Assembly: GCA_016844565.1 (NCBI GenBank)
Contig: JAENJB010000096.1
Span: forward strand, 1 to 5,102
DNA from: Dehalococcoidia bacterium
Lineage (GTDB): Bacteria; Chloroflexota; Dehalococcoidia; JAENJB01
DNA: 5,102 nucleotides
Reading direction: 5' to 3'
How positions within the stretch are numbered: position 1 is the stretch's first letter; each line of letters starts with the position of its first letter. Positions 5,010 through 5,102 of this stretch are shown piece by piece. The notes below the pieces were generated by a model. It did not search any database. It was not told the DNA's origin and worked only from the letters and a program-made list of their open reading frames with translations. The position numbers were made by a program, and so were the translations under genes.

Positions 5010-5102
5010 TGTCATTGCGAGGCCATCCTTCCTGCAGGGAAGGAGGCCGAAGCAATCTCACAAGAGATGCTATGAGATTGCTTCGCTTCGCTCGCAATGA
5101 CA
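5010..5102. repeat. inverted pair of palindromic repeat units (F + G)
   Basis: A 93-base element with perfect 12-base terminal inverted repeats, TGTCATTGCGAG (5010-5021) and CTCGCAATGACA (5091-5102), and a nested 9-base pair GCAATCTCA (5052-5060) / TGAGATTGC (5073-5081). Unit F has GGCC (5021-5024), unpaired A5025, TCCTTCC (5026-5032), a 5-base loop, GGAAGGA (5038-5044) and GGCC (5045-5048). Unit G (5074-5102) is the shortest copy, 29 bases, essentially the two conserved ends joined. The element ends exactly at the window edge. Confidence 0.85.

Noticed and set aside
4955..5102. CRISPR-like array of units E, F and G
   Set aside because: Units alternate orientation, spacers are 9-14 bases and irregular, and the repeats carry variable centres.

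Overview
This 5.1 kb window is a bacterial chromosomal segment with GC-rich coding DNA, strong Shine-Dalgarno sites and sigma70-like promoters. The Rho and CTP synthase sequences, and the short dispersed 'TGTCATTGCGAG ... GCAATCTC' repeats, suggest Chloroflexota, perhaps a Dehalococcoidia-like lineage. This placement rests on memory of family sequences and is only moderately secure.

Layout on the minus strand, in transcription order: pyrG (CTP synthase, start near 3922) with a perfect-consensus promoter upstream at 4011-4039; rho (transcription termination factor, 2092 or 2011 to 740); a hicB-hicA toxin-antitoxin pair (564 to 31) with its own extended -10 promoter; and, at the left edge (1-26), a fragment matching the last codons of rho. 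Because the rho tail occurs on both sides of hicBA (1-26 and 747-772), hicBA looks like cargo placed at the 3' end of rho.

On the plus strand, divergent from pyrG, lie a truncated GIY-YIG nuclease remnant (4141-4281) and a complete Nudix hydrolase of the CoA pyrophosphatase type (4334-4912).

The most unusual content is between the genes. Eight copies of one short palindromic repeat occupy every intergenic space longer than about 100 bp. All share the same ends. Several have unrelated central sequences that still form a stem next to a bulged A at the same place. Copies often occur as inverted pairs (2161-2266, 4066-4325, 5010-5102), and one pair encloses the GIY-YIG remnant almost exactly. 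This is compatible with a REP/MITE-like family whose mobilising nuclease might be a GIY-YIG protein. That is a hypothesis, not something the window proves.

Functionally, pyrG (CTP supply), rho (transcription termination) and the Nudix enzyme (CoA or nucleotide clean-up) are housekeeping genes. HicBA, the repeats and the GIY-YIG remnant are accessory.
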